A stretch of 6,522 bases of DNA from NCBI GenBank assembly GCA_946221045.1, contig CAMIIY010000117.1:1-6522 (forward strand), in the 5' to 3' direction. This stretch comes from an uncultured Oceanospirillaceae bacterium (GTDB lineage Bacteria; Pseudomonadota; Gammaproteobacteria; Pseudomonadales; Balneatricaceae). The position numbers and the translations under genes are program-made. This document shows positions 5,107-6,522 of the stretch, piece by piece; the stretch's first letter is position 1; each line of letters begins with the position of its first letter. The notes under the pieces were generated by a model. The model had not been told where the DNA came from. It saw only the letters and a list, made by a program, of their open reading frames with translations, and ran no database searches.

Positions 5107-6522
5107 TTGCAGAGTTACGTATTACGCCTTGATCAGGTTGGTATGAATGACGTTGACAAGGTTGGTGGAAAAAATGCGTCCCTTGGCGAGATGATTCAGG
5201 AACTGAGCGGTGCCGGGGTGCAGGTACCTAATGGTTTTGCTACTACCGCAGATGCTTTTCGTGACTTTTTGCAGCACAGTGGTCTGGAGCAGCGCATTCA
5301 TGATGCACTGAGCCAACTTAATACCGATGATATTCAGGCGTTGACGCAAACCGGTAAAGAGGTGCGTCAGTGGATTCTGGATGCAGAATTTCAGCCGGAA
5401 CTGGATCAGGCCATTACCTCAGCCTGGCAGGCACTGGCAGGCGACAACGACCAACTGGCAGTGGCTGTGCGTTCATCCGCGACTGCAGAAGACCTGCCGG
5501 ATGCTTCCTTTGCCGGCCAGCAGGAGACCTTTCTGAATATTCGTGGTCTGTCTGCTGTTAAGCATGCTATTCGGGAAGTGTTTGCATCCCTTTACAACGA
5601 CCGTGCCATCAGTTACCGGGTACATCATGGGTTTGAGCACAGCGAAGTGGCCCTGTCGGCGGGCATTCAGCGTATGGTGCGCAGTGAAACCGGCTCCTCC
5701 GGGGTGATGTTTACCCTGGATACAGAATCCGGTTTTAACCATGTAGTGTTTATTACCTCGGCCTATGGTCTCGGCGAGACAGTAGTGCAGGGTGCGGTAA
5801 ACCCGGATGAATTTTACGTTTACAAACCGACATTGAAGCAGGGCGCACCAGCCATTATCCGCCGCACGCTGGGTGCCAAGGCGATCAAGATGGTGTATGC
5901 CGAAGAAGCCAAAGGCTCCCATGCGGTTGAAACCGTACAGGTGAGCCAGGAGGAGCGTCAGCGCTTTTCTATTAATGATGCTGAAGTGCAGCAACTGGCC
6001 CGTATCGCCATTGAAATTGAAAAACACTATGGCCGTCCGATGGATATTGAGTGGGCGAAAGACGGTGATACCGGTGAATTGCTGGTGGTACAGGCACGCC
6101 CTGAAACCGTGAAAAGTCGCAGTAGTCAGACGGTTATTGAGCGTTATCTGCTGAAAGAAACCAGTGCGGTAATGGTGGAAGGCCGGTCCATTGGCCACCG
6201 GATCGGTTCGGGTGCGGTGCGCATTGTGCACGATATCAGTGAAATGGACCGCCTGCAGCCGGGTGAAGTGCTGGTCACCGATATGACCGATCCGGACTGG
6301 GAGCCGGTGATGAAACGTGCGGCGGCGATTGTTACCAACCGTGGCGGACGTACCTGCCATGCTGCCATTATTGCCCGTGAACTGGGTATTCCGGCGATTG
6401 TGGGCTGTGGTGATGTGACCGACCGTTTGCGTGACGGCCAACTGATCACAGTTTCCTGTGCAGAAGGGGATACGGGTCGTGTCTACGAAGGCAAACTGGA
6501 CTTTGAACACCAGTCCAGCTGT
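5107..6522 (+). CDS. ppsA: Phosphoenolpyruvate synthase, 5' part (3' end outside window)
   Basis: PpsA makes phosphoenolpyruvate, AMP and phosphate from pyruvate, ATP and water, the entry step of gluconeogenesis from pyruvate or lactate. 472 codons are present of about 790 usual for the family, with no stop before the window edge. The N-terminal ATP-binding domain begins with [11 protein letters not shown] and carries [20 protein letters not shown] (from R122), [10 protein letters not shown] and [16 protein letters not shown], ending at VQARPETV (328-335). The phosphohistidine domain follows, with DMTDPDWEP and [21 protein letters not shown]418 is the phosphorylated catalytic residue and T416 the residue modified by PpsR. 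The C-terminal pyruvate-binding barrel is outside the window. Translation starts at TTG after AGGAG; I recall Pseudomonas PpsA also starting with TTG and a similar short N-terminus. It is divergent from its regulator ppsR. Confidence 0.96.
   Translation, partial: MQSYVLRLDQVGMNDVDKVGGKNASLGEMIQELSGAGVQVPNGFATTADAFRDFLQHSGLEQRIHDALSQLNTDDIQALTQTGKEVRQWILDAEFQPELDQAITSAWQALAGDNDQLAVAVRSSATAEDLPDASFAGQQETFLNIRGLSAVKHAIREVFASLYNDRAISYRVHHGFEHSEVALSAGIQRMVRSETGSSGVMFTLDTESGFNHVVFITSAYGLGETVVQGAVNPDEFYVYKPTLKQGAPAIIRRTLGAKAIKMVYAEEAKGSHAVETVQVSQEERQRFSINDAEVQQLARIAIEIEKHYGRPMDIEWAKDGDTGELLVVQARPETVKSRSSQTVIERYLLKETSAVMVEGRSIGHRIGSGAVRIVHDISEMDRLQPGEVLVTDMTDPDWEPVMKRAAAIVTNRGGRTCHAAIIARELGIPAIVGCGDVTDRLRDGQLITVSCAEGDTGRVYEGKLDFEHQSSC

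Noticed and set aside
5473..6510. 345-codon open frame on the minus strand opposite ppsA
   Set aside because: It lies wholly antisense to a firmly identified, conserved enzyme. Its His/Thr/Arg-rich translation is typical of a shadow frame and matches no family I know.

Overview
The window looks like chromosome of a gammaproteobacterium of moderate GC content, perhaps a marine or other aquatic one. The evidence is a type II secretion secretin, the divergent ppsR/ppsA pair typical of Gammaproteobacteria, a TTG-started PpsA whose first residues resemble those I remember from Pseudomonas, and a strong -24/-12 (sigma-54) promoter. The exact genus cannot be read from the sequence. No tRNA, rRNA, CRISPR array, transposase or integrase was seen.

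Layout. (1) Bases 1-1297 (+) hold the 3' two thirds or so of gspD, the outer-membrane secretin of type II secretion, closed by a clear intrinsic terminator. No gspE follows, so gspD ends its transcription unit. (2) Bases 1350-1809 form a long control region with no convincing gene. It contains a tandem/inverted GCGTTAAC element, an AT-rich tract, a near-consensus sigma-54 promoter at 1615-1630, and a predicted leader of about 170 nt with two hairpins, repeated GGA motifs and a possible fold that hides the ribosome binding site. (3) Bases 1810-4080 (+) encode a 756-residue exported, acidic protein of unknown function. It has a signal peptide, an N-terminal domain of a type found in other secreted bacterial proteins, an EF-hand-like calcium loop, and three C-terminal beta-rich repeats bounded by cysteines. 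(4) A symmetrical terminator at 4106-4131 separates it from the convergent ppsR gene (4152-4970, -). (5) Bases 4971-5106 are a compact divergent promoter region. (6) ppsA starts at a TTG at 5107 and runs off the window end.

How the parts relate. PpsR and PpsA are an enzyme and its regulator: PpsR switches phosphoenolpyruvate synthase on and off by acting on the threonine two residues before the catalytic histidine, and both that Thr (T416) and His (H418) lie in the window. The secreted protein sits beside a secretin gene, which invites the idea that it is a type II substrate. However, the two are separate transcription units and the link is only positional. The most distinctive part of the window is the layered control apparently placed on the secreted protein: sigma-54 with an upstream activator site, followed by a structured, GGA-rich leader.
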